Shown: positions 21,253 through 30,980 of the stretch, piece after piece | Layout of the letters: every line of letters starts with the position of its first letter | Numbering within the stretch: position 1 is the stretch's first letter | Assembly (NCBI RefSeq): GCF_025370935.1 | Contig: NC_133494.1 | Location: forward strand, 238,547 to 302,546 | From: Choristoneura fumiferana | Lineage: Eukaryota > Arthropoda > Insecta > Lepidoptera > Tortricidae | Length of the DNA stretch: 64,000 bases | Direction: 5' to 3' | Notes under the pieces: generated by a model | Told to the model about the DNA's origin: nothing | The model's database searches: none | The model's input: only the letters and a program-made list of their open reading frames with translations | Made by a program: the position numbers and the translations under genes

Positions 21253-21576
21253 TATCGAAAATACAAACTGAGACATGGATGCACAGAAAAACCAGAAAAA
21301 GAGACCAGCGCTGGGAATCGAACCCAGGTCCTCAGCAATCCGTGCTGCGTGCTATAACCCCTACACCACCGCTGGACAGGAATTTAGACACGAATTTTTC
21401 CTAAGCAACCTGAGATATGTATGCATAGGAAAAATTCGTGTCTAAATTCCTGTCCAGCGGTGGTGTAGGGGTTATAGCACGCAGCACGGATTGCTGAGGA
21501 CCTGGGTTCGATTCCCAGCGCTGGTCTCTTTTTCTGGTTTTTCTGTGCATCCATGTCTCAGTTTGTATTTTCGATA
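21253..21576. repeat. Palindromic pair of tRNA-like SINE copies (copy A)
   Basis: Two 151-bp arms (21253-21403 and 21426-21576) are near-perfect reverse complements around a 22-bp spacer. Each arm carries a tRNA-like pol III region: A-box-like TGGTGTAGGGG and B box GGTTCGATTCC, with TCCAGCG/CGCTGGT acceptor-like ends, then a short unrelated tail. The anticodon loop lacks U33, so it is a SINE head and not a functional tRNA. Confidence 0.75.
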
Positions 21577-21717
21577 CTTATACAATTTTAATAACAATTA
21601 CAATATACACATTTGAAATTACTGATCAGATAACAATTTGATGATTTAGTGACAAAGTAATTCAATAAGGCAATAAAAAAAATCGAATAATGCTTGCATA
21701 GTTTATTTTCGTATTAT

Positions 21718-24700
21718 TTACTGGTTATATATTGTCATTAAAACTGGAAATACGGCATCAATCCAAAATTGCTGAGCTCTGTCCAAGACAATTTCGATAC
21801 TTTCGTCATAGGGCACAGGGAATATCTCAACTGCTTTTGTTGTCGCGAAATTCGGCAGCGCTACACAAAACAGAGCTTTCGTTTTTTTACTAAAGTACAT
21901 TTGTGCTTGGACTTGGCTCCAAATTTCCATTGATAGTTTATTATCTTTCACATAGGAGAGCAAAGTTTGATCATCCGATGGCAATTTGATCTCAATTGTG
22001 TGCTCGTTTGTCACCCCGTCAGGTGCTGCTCCGAGGACTGGGTATGCAGGATTAAGAAGTGCTCCTATTTCAGTTATTTCCATCTGCAACAAAAATGTTC
22101 ATTTATTCAATTACAGTAAAAAAAAACCCCGACTTTGTCACTTCAAAGTTCAATATCTCAAAAACGGCTGAACCAATTTTGATGAAACATTTCTAAGAAA
22201 ATGCATGCAGCATGCATGAAAAGATTGATGAATGTAGAGGAAGCGAGAGTTGTATGCCAGAATCGTAGCAAGTTGAAGGATGTAGTCTCTGCCTACCTCG
22301 TTGGGAAAGAGGCGTGATTTTATGTATGTATGTATTTCTAAGAAAGAAACATCGCTAGAAAACCTGATTTCAAATAAAAAAACTGCATTCAAATCGGTCC
22401 ACCTATTTAAGAGCTACGGTGCCGTGCCACTGACAGAAACACAGACATACATAGCGGTCAAACTTATAACACCCTTCATTTTGCATAGGGTCAAAAATAA
22501 TGGCTGAAAGAAGTCAGCCATTATTTTTGACCCTTGTTTGGTGTTATAAGACAGGTATTTCGTCCAAGATCAGTTTTGGTGGTGCTAGTATGAATGGCTG
22601 ATGTATAAAATCATGGCACAAACACAAGCACATTGTTTCGACCAGGGCCGGATTTTGGGGAGGGCTCCCGGGGCTACAGCTCCATAATAGAGACTTCAGA
22701 TATTTTTTCAACTTCCAATGAGTGCACTTTTCAACATCTTTTCCTTATATTTTTCGCAATTTTACTGTTCACATTTGGAAAATAGTTTATGGGGCTTCTA
22801 CTTCTTTGTTGCCCCAAGGCCTCCAGACCTCTAAATCTGGCCCTGGTTTTGATGCACTGATTATGGATTATGGAGCCAGAATAGCTGTCTTAGATAAGTA
22901 TTTACATGACCCACAGGCCACAGCACAGCAACACTGTTTGTCTAAGTTTTGTTTGGTTTCCCACAGCCAAATCAATTTTGATAAAAATGTAAAAACTAAG
23001 GATCTAAAGAATTTTTTGGGGAAATCGGATATAGATAGAATTAGATGGTTTTAGCAGTCAAGGTTAAACTTAAATTCTTTGCTACAATAATAAATCATAA
23101 ATACCTTTGCCTTTTTGCTGACTTCTTTCAGAACCGCTTTTTTGATTCGTTTTCGTTTAGCCATTTCCTTATGGGTATACTTTGACTCCTCGCCCAAAAT
23201 TCTCTCCACAAGATCATCTTTCTTTTCTGGACAATGAACAGCTTCATGGAGCATTGAGTCTTTGATTCTGCCATACCTGGTGACATTTAAATAAATAAAA
23301 AAACGGTCAAGTGCGAGTCGGAGTCGTACCATCAGCCAAAAACGTGGTCTACAACCCTAAAGTTGATAATCGTTTGCATGTCATAAAACAATAATGACAA
23401 AAGACATGTCTGTCAACTTGAAAGTTCGACTCATTTAACAGGAACTTGTTTAAAAATTGATAGACCATTTATTTGGCTGTGTGGTACATGAAGGGGTTTG
23501 TACCTCAATACAATGTTTTAAAAACAGTTCAGAAATAAGTTTTGTTAAAATATTTTTTTCCTGACTGTACTTATTGCCCCTGATTACCAAAGTTCTCGTC
23601 AAGACGAATCAAACAAGCCCAAACAACAATATAGGGTTCGCTTTGCCCCCAGTAACTGCCGGCCGTCACATTGGCCGACTAGGAACACCTAACAACGCCT
23701 GGCAACCAAAAAACACTGCTCCAACATGTTTCTTGTCAATCATTATTCCCAGATCTCAAAACTTCTTGGTCTCTAAATACCTAAATTGCAGAATGCCTAA
23801 TTTTGTTTTCTATAACACCGGAATCTTAATATGGCTGAATTTCAAAATACCTTAGTCTCATAATACCTAAACTTCAAAATCACTTTCATGGCAAAACAAC
23901 CAAAAGTTTAAATACCTAAATTTGTACATTAAACAGGAACTATACTAAAAGTCAATAATCAACATCATATTTCTCAAACACCACCCGTGAAAAAAAATTA
24001 GGCATTTTACCTTTTGGGTGTTTTCGGTTTGAGTTGTTTTAATATTTTGTCATTTCTGTCATTTGGTATTTGAATGAATTGTGCATTTCAATCTTTAGGT
24101 ATTTAGAGAATATGACATTTTAAGTCAGTCATAATGAATTGTTTTTTTTTTTTTTTTTATTTGACTGGATGGCAAACAAGCAAGTGGGTCTCTTGATGGT
24201 AAGAGATCACCACCGCCCATAAAAATCTGCAACACCAGGGGTATTGCAGATGCGTTGCCAACCTAGAGGTCTAAGATGGGATACCTCAAGTGCCAGTAAT
24301 TTCACCGGCTGTCTTACTCTCCACGCCGAAACACAACAGTGCAAGCACTGCTGCTTCACGGTAGGATTAGCGAGTAAGATTATTATTAGGATTATTAGGA
24401 TTATTATTACGATTAGGTAGGGTGAGTGAGTTAATTTTAATACATGACATTTTAGGTATTATAAGACCATGGTAATTTGAAAATTAGGGGTATTAGTGAA
24501 TAACATATTATGAAATTTAGTGGTTTTAAGCCCAAAGCCTGGCACTTGGTATGACAACCCCCTTTAATTTTTTACTTTATTTAATTTTTATTATTTGTTG
24601 TAACAGCGGCCTACAGTAAATATAATATACATGGTGATTTTTAATCGGTAATCAGGAATTGACAATCGGTGATCCCATTGACATGCATTTATTTGCATGA

Positions 24701-26042
24701 GAGTATCCATGTATGTTACGTTTCCAAGTTTTGTATCCTTACCATACTTCACACCAAGGTGTGACGTCAGCCTCAGTGACGGAGGTCATCTCGGCCACCA
24801 GGGCCTGCAGCAGTGCCTGCGGACAGTGCAGCTGTCCCTCGACGGTCACACACAGCTGGTGCAGGCTGAGCTTTTGCTTGACCCCTTCGATGTGGCGCAT
24901 GAGTAAACAATCAATATTCTTTTCTTTTGCCACTTTTATGAACTCGTCAAGAACACGTGTCTGAAAGTGTAGACCATGTATCATACATATATTATTATGT
25001 GTATATATTTTATGTACAAATTAAACACATATTACATTAAAATTCATTAAAAATTACAATAAATGAAACACAATTACAACAAAAAAAAACAAAATTGTGA
25101 TAAAAATATGTTGATTGTTTAAGTACAGTCACGAGAGGTGATGACTGAGCACTTGAAATTATCTAATATTCTACTCTACACCCTAATAGCTATACAAATA
25201 GATAAAAGTTACACATATTTCAGTGCTTTGTCTTATTTCCAGTGACTGTACAGTATTTTACCTACATCAGGTTTCATTTTAACTTCCTTTATGCCCAACA
25301 TCTCTTTCACTGTCATAACTGATGTAGTATCATCCTGGTTTGACAAAGTGGCAGAATCCCAATAGCATATAGCAGAGGTTGTAGGAGGTTCCTCTGATCT
25401 TCTGTGCAGCCACAGCAGGAATGCCACGGCATGTCTACATGCATCTGGAAAAATTAACTGTCACAAAAAGATCTGGGAATACCATGTGTATATTGTTGTA
25501 ATTTTGCTTACTAGAGTTGGCTTAACATCACAGGGCATAGCATAGTGTAGTTTGATGTGGGAGGGCATGATCGAATATGGGGCTATTATGTCCAGCCAGT
25601 AAGTACATATATAATTGTTTACCTGGGCATAATGCACAGTCGTCGCATTGACAAGACCGCACCACATCCTCGTCTTCGTCAATAACGACTGTGGCACGGT
25701 AGCTCTCCAAGTTGATCGCATGTTCAGGCGTGACGCGACTCTTCACTGTGCACAAGCCTGCATCCCTTTTAATTTGCACGAATTTGATAGCGCTGTCCCC
25801 GAAAGACTCCCCAACCGAGCTGAAACAGGAGACAGATACCAGTTGCAAGAGACGCCGTATAAAAATGGGTATCTTATTTACCTTTTATTTAGTCGTTTAC
25901 GTAAAGAAAGAATAGAAAAGACAATCATCACAAACCATTTACTTGCTTTTATTTCTGTGCTTGCAGCAAAAAATCGAACGACCATGTCCACGGAGACCTT
26001 TGGGAGGTTATACGAATAAGCTTCTACAAAACCTTCTTCCAT
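21718..26042 (-). CDS. SWIM zinc finger plus YqaJ-like nuclease protein (copy A)
   Basis: Six exons on the minus strand: 25943-26042, 25623-25819, 25266-25444, 24743-24960, 23105-23276 and 21718-22083, about 410 aa. The N-terminus is MEEGFVEAYSYNLPKVSVDM. Exons 2-3 encode DSAIKFVQIKRDAGLC, VTPEH, DEDEDVVRSCQCDDC and CRHAVAFLLWLHRRSEEPP: a CxC...CxH SWIM zinc finger. Exons 5-6 encode YGRIKDSMLHEAVHC, then GAAPDG, TIEIKLP and WSQVQAQMYF, the D...ExK and Q signatures of a YqaJ/lambda-exonuclease-type PD-(D/E)XK domain. Phases agree at junctions 2-3 to 5-6; the exon 1-2 junction is unresolved (a GTTTGT donor would fit). Stop TAA at 21718. Similar SWIM-plus-YqaJ proteins occur in arthropods without assigned function; origin from a transposon or virus is an inference. 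DNA or RNA binding and end processing are plausible. Intact in both copies. Confidence 0.8.
22110..22500. repeat. Dispersed repeat in the SWIM/YqaJ gene intron (copy A)
   Basis: Begins with an A-run and CCCCGACTTTGTCAC, continues CTCAAAAACGGCTGAACCA, and ends with the CATTCAAATCGGTCCACC ... ACATAGCGGTCAAACTTATAAC block also seen at 770-965. It is typical of lepidopteran interspersed repeats. The copy in B is at 49,450-49,830. Confidence 0.6.
23326..23487. repeat. MITE of the GGTACCATCAGCC family (copy A)
   Basis: GTACCATCAGCCAAAAACGT at the left and ATTTGGCTGTGTGGTAC at the right form terminal inverted repeats, with the family core GTTTGCATGTCATAAAACAA and CTGTCAACTTGAAAGTTC. It lies in an intron of the SWIM/YqaJ gene. 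Confidence 0.7.
23750..24130. repeat. CCTAA-rich then TTAGG-rich quasi-palindromic block (copy A)
   Basis: The left part repeats words such as AATACCTAAA and ATGCCTAATTTTG. The right part (24,000-24,130 and again 24,440-24,500) repeats TTAGGTATTT. The motif changes strand across the centre. No ORF. Confidence 0.45.
24150..24372. repeat. Lepidopteran interspersed repeat (copy A)
   Basis: A T-run, then GACTGGATGGCAAACAAGCA, GATGGTAAGAGATCACCACC, CAACACCAGGGGTATTGCAG and ending CAAGCACTGCTGCTTCACGG. This order is characteristic of a very common lepidopteran repeat. In copy B at 51,487-51,697. Confidence 0.65.
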
Positions 26043-26044
26043 TG

Positions 26045-27560
26045 CGATTTGTAAATTTTGTAATTCAATTTCAAGATTAGGAAAATTTATAAATCACACG
26101 CTGTCTGTCTGTCGGGAGTTATAATATGTAGTGAGTGAAACACAAAGTGTACAATAACAATACGAATTCTACGAACGAATTGAATGACATTTGTTTTTGT
26201 TTGACTGAACCAAAGTTTCGTTTTACTCAAAGTGAGTTGCTGCGGTCTATACCTACTTGACCTAAATTTGGCGTTTTATTTAAATTTGCAGTCCAAATAT
26301 GTCTGGATGGAAATATTTTAAAGAATAAAAATAATATTTTTATTATCGAAAAAAAATTAAGTAATACGTCAAATAACAATAACAAACGAAAATACGTGCA
26401 CGTCAGGAATTATCGAAATGCAAAAGCGGATATTTTATCTGTATATATAACGAAACGAAACATAAGAGACTATACTTACTTGGTTTTGGAAAAGGTAGTT
26501 TGGATAGGTATATATCTATTGTAAATGTAAACAAACTTCAGCTCATAGGTACCAGATTTTGTATATTCAAGGATTTTAAACATTTTATTTATCAATCATT
26601 GTAATCCAAACTAGCCTCTGTATTTCAATATTTAAGACACCAATTGACGTTGTTTTGTTTACTTTAGTTAAATGCCTGCCTATTTCAAGCCAAGTATAGT
26701 TTATATGAAGAACGACAACATAGAACATTAAGTACGTGTAGGTTTTTAAAAAAAAGAGTGTACTTACCCCTTTTTTTTTGAAATTTTGGAAAAAATATGG
26801 TTTTTCCTACTCAGAATCAAGACTACAATCGATTCCGATAGTGACTGCAGCCAAATATGTAATTAGTCTACCACCCTAAAGTTAAAAATCGTTTGCATGT
26901 CATTAAACAATAATGCAAATAAAGCTACGAATAATAAATTCTTTAGGGACATATTTTTATAATTTGAATAGTGGCACTCGCAGCAAGTGGCGTCTCTCTC
27001 AACCAACCTGTGCTGTGACGTCACAGTAGGTTTTAAAATGTCGGCACGCTCGGTTTCAATACAAATCGTGATACTTGCGTCATCTAGGTGTATCTATAGG
27101 TCTCGCGTCCCGATCCATACCGTCGTATGTCCTAAAGTCAAGTGCCATACCAATTTTGTCCTAAACGCTCTGACATATCGTTCATTAGTCATAAAGAATT
27201 AAAGATTATAAGCCATAATGTTTCTTATGTCCTAAGAGTCATAAGCCATAATATTACATTATCTAATGCCCAAAATACCTAATTACTTTAGCCATATATA
27301 TAACATACCTAATCCCAAAATACCTAATTTGTCTGTACTAATTATAATAACACATAACATCTTATTCCTAATGTAATGTTCAAATCCTAATCATCATTTG
27401 CCATAACGCTTTTTTCTCTGAAACCGTAATTTTTTTAGGGTTGTTTTAAATAAACCTATCCTAACCTATACAGTTCTACAGAATGACCAGTTCAAAATTT
27501 CTGAAATATTTACGGTTTCAGAAACAATAACCGTTATGGCATATGATGATTAGGACATAC
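26045..27560. other. Intergenic sequence (copy A)
   Basis: No gene is recognised. 26,187-26,194 (ACATTTGT) is the empty target site of the element inserted in copy B at 53,524. A partial GGTACCATCAGCC-family piece lies at about 26,860-26,930. From 27,130 the sequence repeats CCTAA and CCATAA words. Confidence 0.5.
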
Positions 27561-27579
27561 GATGTTATGGATCGCGAAT

Positions 27580-27756
27580 GGCACCCGAACTGCGTCCCCA
27601 ACGGAAACGAACTGCTACCAGAAAAGTAGGTTAGGTTAGGTTATAACTGCGTCCCTTAACGGAAGCAAACTGCTACCAGAATAGTAGGTTAGGTTAGGGT
27701 TAGAAACTGCTCCCCACAGAAACGAACTGCTACCAGAAAAACAGCAGGTTAGGTTA
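27580..27756. repeat. 57-bp minisatellite with TTAGG core, left of BEL (copy A)
   Basis: Units consist of AACTGCGTCCCCAACGGAAA, CGAACTGCTACCAGAAAAG and (A)GGTTAGGTTAGGTTA. The core is two to three TTAGG repeats, identical to the insect telomere motif but interstitial. The array continues after the BEL element at 35,453. Confidence 0.85.
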
Positions 27757-28123
27757 TGTTCCCGCCACGCGGGACGACTAACCATTCATCTCCTGAATCA
27801 TTCGCTCACTCACTCATTCGAAGCGCGGCGCGAGCGCATCGCCCGCCGCCAGTCAAGTAATCGAAGCTGCCGCGAGAGGTCATATCATTCGCTCCGCTCC
27901 GCGCTCGCTTAGCTCGATATATGCTACCTACCGGCCGGTACTAGAACTTGTGAAAGTGTGACAGTGCAGTGTCAATCCAGCTCAGTCCTCAGAGAAAGGA
28001 CTACCATCAGCTCATCTCCGTTTCGCGGCGTTACCGCTGCGAAAGCCAGTTCACCACACGTAAGTCCTTTCCCATTTCTCCCACTTTCTCACTCATCGTC
28101 GAATGTGAGCCCCAGCGCTTACA
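27757..28123 (+). repeat. 5' LTR of the BEL/Pao element
   Basis: Starts TGTTCCCGCCACGCGGGACG (a short hairpin, CCGCCACGCGG) and ends GCGCTTACA. It pairs with 35085-35452. Confidence 0.92.
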
Positions 28124-28128
28124 TCTTC

Positions 28129-28142
28129 TGGTCCTTCGATCC
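28129..28142 (+). promoter_or_regulatory. Candidate tRNA primer binding site
   Basis: TGGTCCTTCGATCC begins five bases after the 5' LTR. TGG is the complement of the tRNA CCA end. I did not identify the tRNA. Confidence 0.5.
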
Positions 28143-29474
28143 TTAGAACCCCTGCCCCTGTGGATAACAGACCCCACAGCTATTAATCAGCCCCAATAAA
28201 TTACCCACATTGCAAAAAAAACCGTTAATTTGTCCCATTTATTTTCCGAATACTTTGCCGATTTAACGCACTTACAGTGTAATCTCAGCTCATAATTAGT
28301 AAAAAACAAACAAAGTACTTAAAGTACAATCCCAATTAGGTATTTAGAAACGGCAAACCACATTAATTACTCAGCCCATTCCAGAATTTTCTAGTCGTAG
28401 GTATACGAACTAGAAAAGTAACCTCAAAGTAACGTTGGTACCTATTGTCCTTTTAATCAACAAATCTCCACATTAAACTCACATTATTCAATATAACAAC
28501 CCATTTGCCAACTAATTACTTCTACCTAATATTGTCATATTATGGAATAAGGGTAGGTAGCAACTTCACTCAACGAACATTCTCGAATATTTTTTATAAG
28601 TAGGAAGTTTCTTCAAAGGTAATATAATATTGTTTACAAACATCCATCGCGCGATAACAGGTGTGGTGTGATTGCATTGTTATTACATTATCCGTCGTTT
28701 GTCGGAACGTGGCTGGACTTGTCTAAGTGATAATTAAAACTTATACCTACTTACTACCATAACTAGCGTAAATATTACGCACGTATTATTCTCAGCTCAA
28801 AGTTATTACTATAGTTATATTACGTACTTGTTGAGTACCTAGTTTATTTCATTTCAACGTACGAGTTCGAATTTAGGGTTCAATACGGAACATCCCAAAA
28901 ACCATTGGTGAAATTATTAACAGTTTCACCTTCCGAATCAGCACATTATTTTTTGTCGTTTATTAGAACTATCCATTGCAGTGGATTATATAGTGTTTAT
29001 ACAGGTTGCCCCAAAAATTTAAGTACATAGGGTGATAGGTAAATATTTTTTCTTCTCATTATATACAAATTCTTCTTCTCAGTTTTGTCTTAGTAACAAA
29101 CAGTGAACGTAAACTCCGCTCAACACATTACACGTTATACGATATACAGGGTGTCATAAAATACACTTGTAGATTTTTTAACTTTTCTTCACTTTTTTTT
29201 CTCAAAACATCAATAATACAATTACATTCGCTACGTACATATACAGCCTGCTCAGATAAAAATAACACATATATACAGTGATAAAAAAAAAAAAAGAACC
29301 CATTTATATTTTCACACACACCTTTTCATTGTCTCATTACAATTTTAACACACTCATTGCCTATTACATAACACACCACGATAAGTACCTATTCTATAAC
29401 ACATTAAATTCATCCACGGAACCCAATAAGAATTTACATTTAATTTTTTTATTTTTTTTTCGTTTGGCTCAAAC
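28143..29474 (+). other. BEL/Pao untranslated leader
   Basis: About 1.3 kb of AT-rich sequence between the primer site and gag Met, with short unsupported frames only. A long leader is not unusual for LTR elements. Confidence 0.6.
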
Positions 29475-30980
29475 ATGCCGACCAAATCTCAAGCCGCTAT
29501 TTTCCGTGAGGCAACAAGAGCCATCACTCAGCTCAGGGAAATTTCAATGGCGGTGCTTAAGCAAGACACAAAATATACAATGGCTGACTTCACCGCGAGG
29601 TACGCCAAGGTGGAGGAGCATAAGTTTAAATTGGAGGAAGTGTACCACGCCATATTGGACGCAAAAGATCTGACCAGTGACGTAGAGGCGGCGTACACTA
29701 AGGCTTACGATACGTCGGTTGCGGACTACAACCAAATACTTGTGGCTAACGCCGAACTCCAGCTCAAGTCAGCCCATTTGGAGAATACACTCCCCTCCAC
29801 CTCAACCACACCTACAGCCGTTCTGCCTAAAATTGCGCTCCCCAAATTCAGCTCAAAAATAGAGGATTGGCCCTCCTTCATAGCCATCTTCAGAAGTCTC
29901 ACTGATGACATGGCCACAATATCGGATGCAGTTAAACTCCACTATCTATTATCGTGTCTTACAGGTGAGGCACGGAGCATGGTGTCTCACCTCCAGCTCA
30001 CCAATGACAATTTCACCGTGGCCATGGACATCCTCACCCGACGGTATGAAAATCGACGCGTCCTGATCGACCGATTTGTCGACATAATCATGGGCTTACC
30101 ACAAATTCACGCGCGTTCAGATATCCGCACATTATTTCTAACTCCGCTAATTTCAGCACAATCCGCCCTGAACAATCTTGATCTGCCCATGAAGGATTGC
30201 GACTACGTGTTCGTGTCAATAGTCGTAAGAAAACTCAAGGGTGAGCTCCGGACCCTTTTTGAGCGCAAATACGGCAACCTTCAAACTCTGCCCACCCTCA
30301 ACGACTTAATCCTATTCTTAGAGGAACACGCGCGTTGTGTCGAGACCGAGTGGTCTAGCCCAGCTTCCCCGCAAGTCAGCCCACAGCCTCGTCAATACCG
30401 CAGGCAATCCCCAGTCACTCCTCCCCGACCCCCCCCGGCTCGTCAGCCCACATATAAAGAAACACGTCCCATGGCCCCAGTTAGGACTCGCCCGGAGTAC
30501 CTCGGTCCGTCCCCAGCTCAACACAGACCAGTTTATTCAGCTCAACCCTCAACTCGTGACGTCACAGCGGGTAACAATGCACCCTGCCCGTACTGCCGTG
30601 ACAAAGGGCACAAGCTCATCGCCTGCCCACGGTACAACGACCAGCCTACCCAAGGCCGCTGGGATTTCATTCAGGCTCGCAATCGGTGTCAGCGCTGCCT
30701 GGGTCCCCATTATGAGAACGAGTGCAAGTCCACGCGAGCTTGCAAAGAGTGTGGAAGTGATAAACACCACACATCACTTCATCGCCCCGGTGCTCCATCT
30801 CCAACTCATTCAGCCGCTCATCATCTACCTTCGCATCTCAGGGCACGGCCCAGACAGCGCCCGACCCATGAGTCCCAACACTATTCGGCCCACGCCTCAC
30901 ACATGACCCCACCGCCACAAAACAACCCACCCAATCACTCGCGTTCGCCCAGTAGGTCTCGTGTAGGTGGTCCGCAATGA
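29475..30980 (+). CDS. gag: BEL/Pao Gag polyprotein
   Basis: 501 codons from Met at 29475 (MPTKSQAAIFREATRAITQL). Residues about 110-260 hold the DUF1759-type capsid region (LPKFSSKIEDWPSFIAIFRS; YLLSCLTGEARSMVSHLQL). A Pro/Arg-rich linker follows, then zinc knuckles at about residues 370-386 (CPYCRDKGHKLIACP) and 403-435 (RCQRCLGPHYENEC; CKECGSDKHH). It binds and packages element RNA. It ends in UGA followed directly by CUA (30978-30983). The same frame stays open for 74 codons into protease, so Gag and Pol are one frame interrupted by a single stop. Confidence 0.9.
   Translation: MPTKSQAAIFREATRAITQLREISMAVLKQDTKYTMADFTARYAKVEEHKFKLEEVYHAILDAKDLTSDVEAAYTKAYDTSVADYNQILVANAELQLKSAHLENTLPSTSTTPTAVLPKIALPKFSSKIEDWPSFIAIFRSLTDDMATISDAVKLHYLLSCLTGEARSMVSHLQLTNDNFTVAMDILTRRYENRRVLIDRFVDIIMGLPQIHARSDIRTLFLTPLISAQSALNNLDLPMKDCDYVFVSIVVRKLKGELRTLFERKYGNLQTLPTLNDLILFLEEHARCVETEWSSPASPQVSPQPRQYRRQSPVTPPRPPPARQPTYKETRPMAPVRTRPEYLGPSPAQHRPVYSAQPSTRDVTAGNNAPCPYCRDKGHKLIACPRYNDQPTQGRWDFIQARNRCQRCLGPHYENECKSTRACKECGSDKHHTSLHRPGAPSPTHSAAHHLPSHLRARPRQRPTHESQHYSAHASHMTPPPQNNPPNHSRSPSRSRVGGPQ

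Noticed and set aside
21300..21375. Functional tRNA gene
   Set aside because: A and B boxes are present, but the anticodon loop lacks U33 and two inverted copies share a non-tRNA tail. SINE heads fit better.
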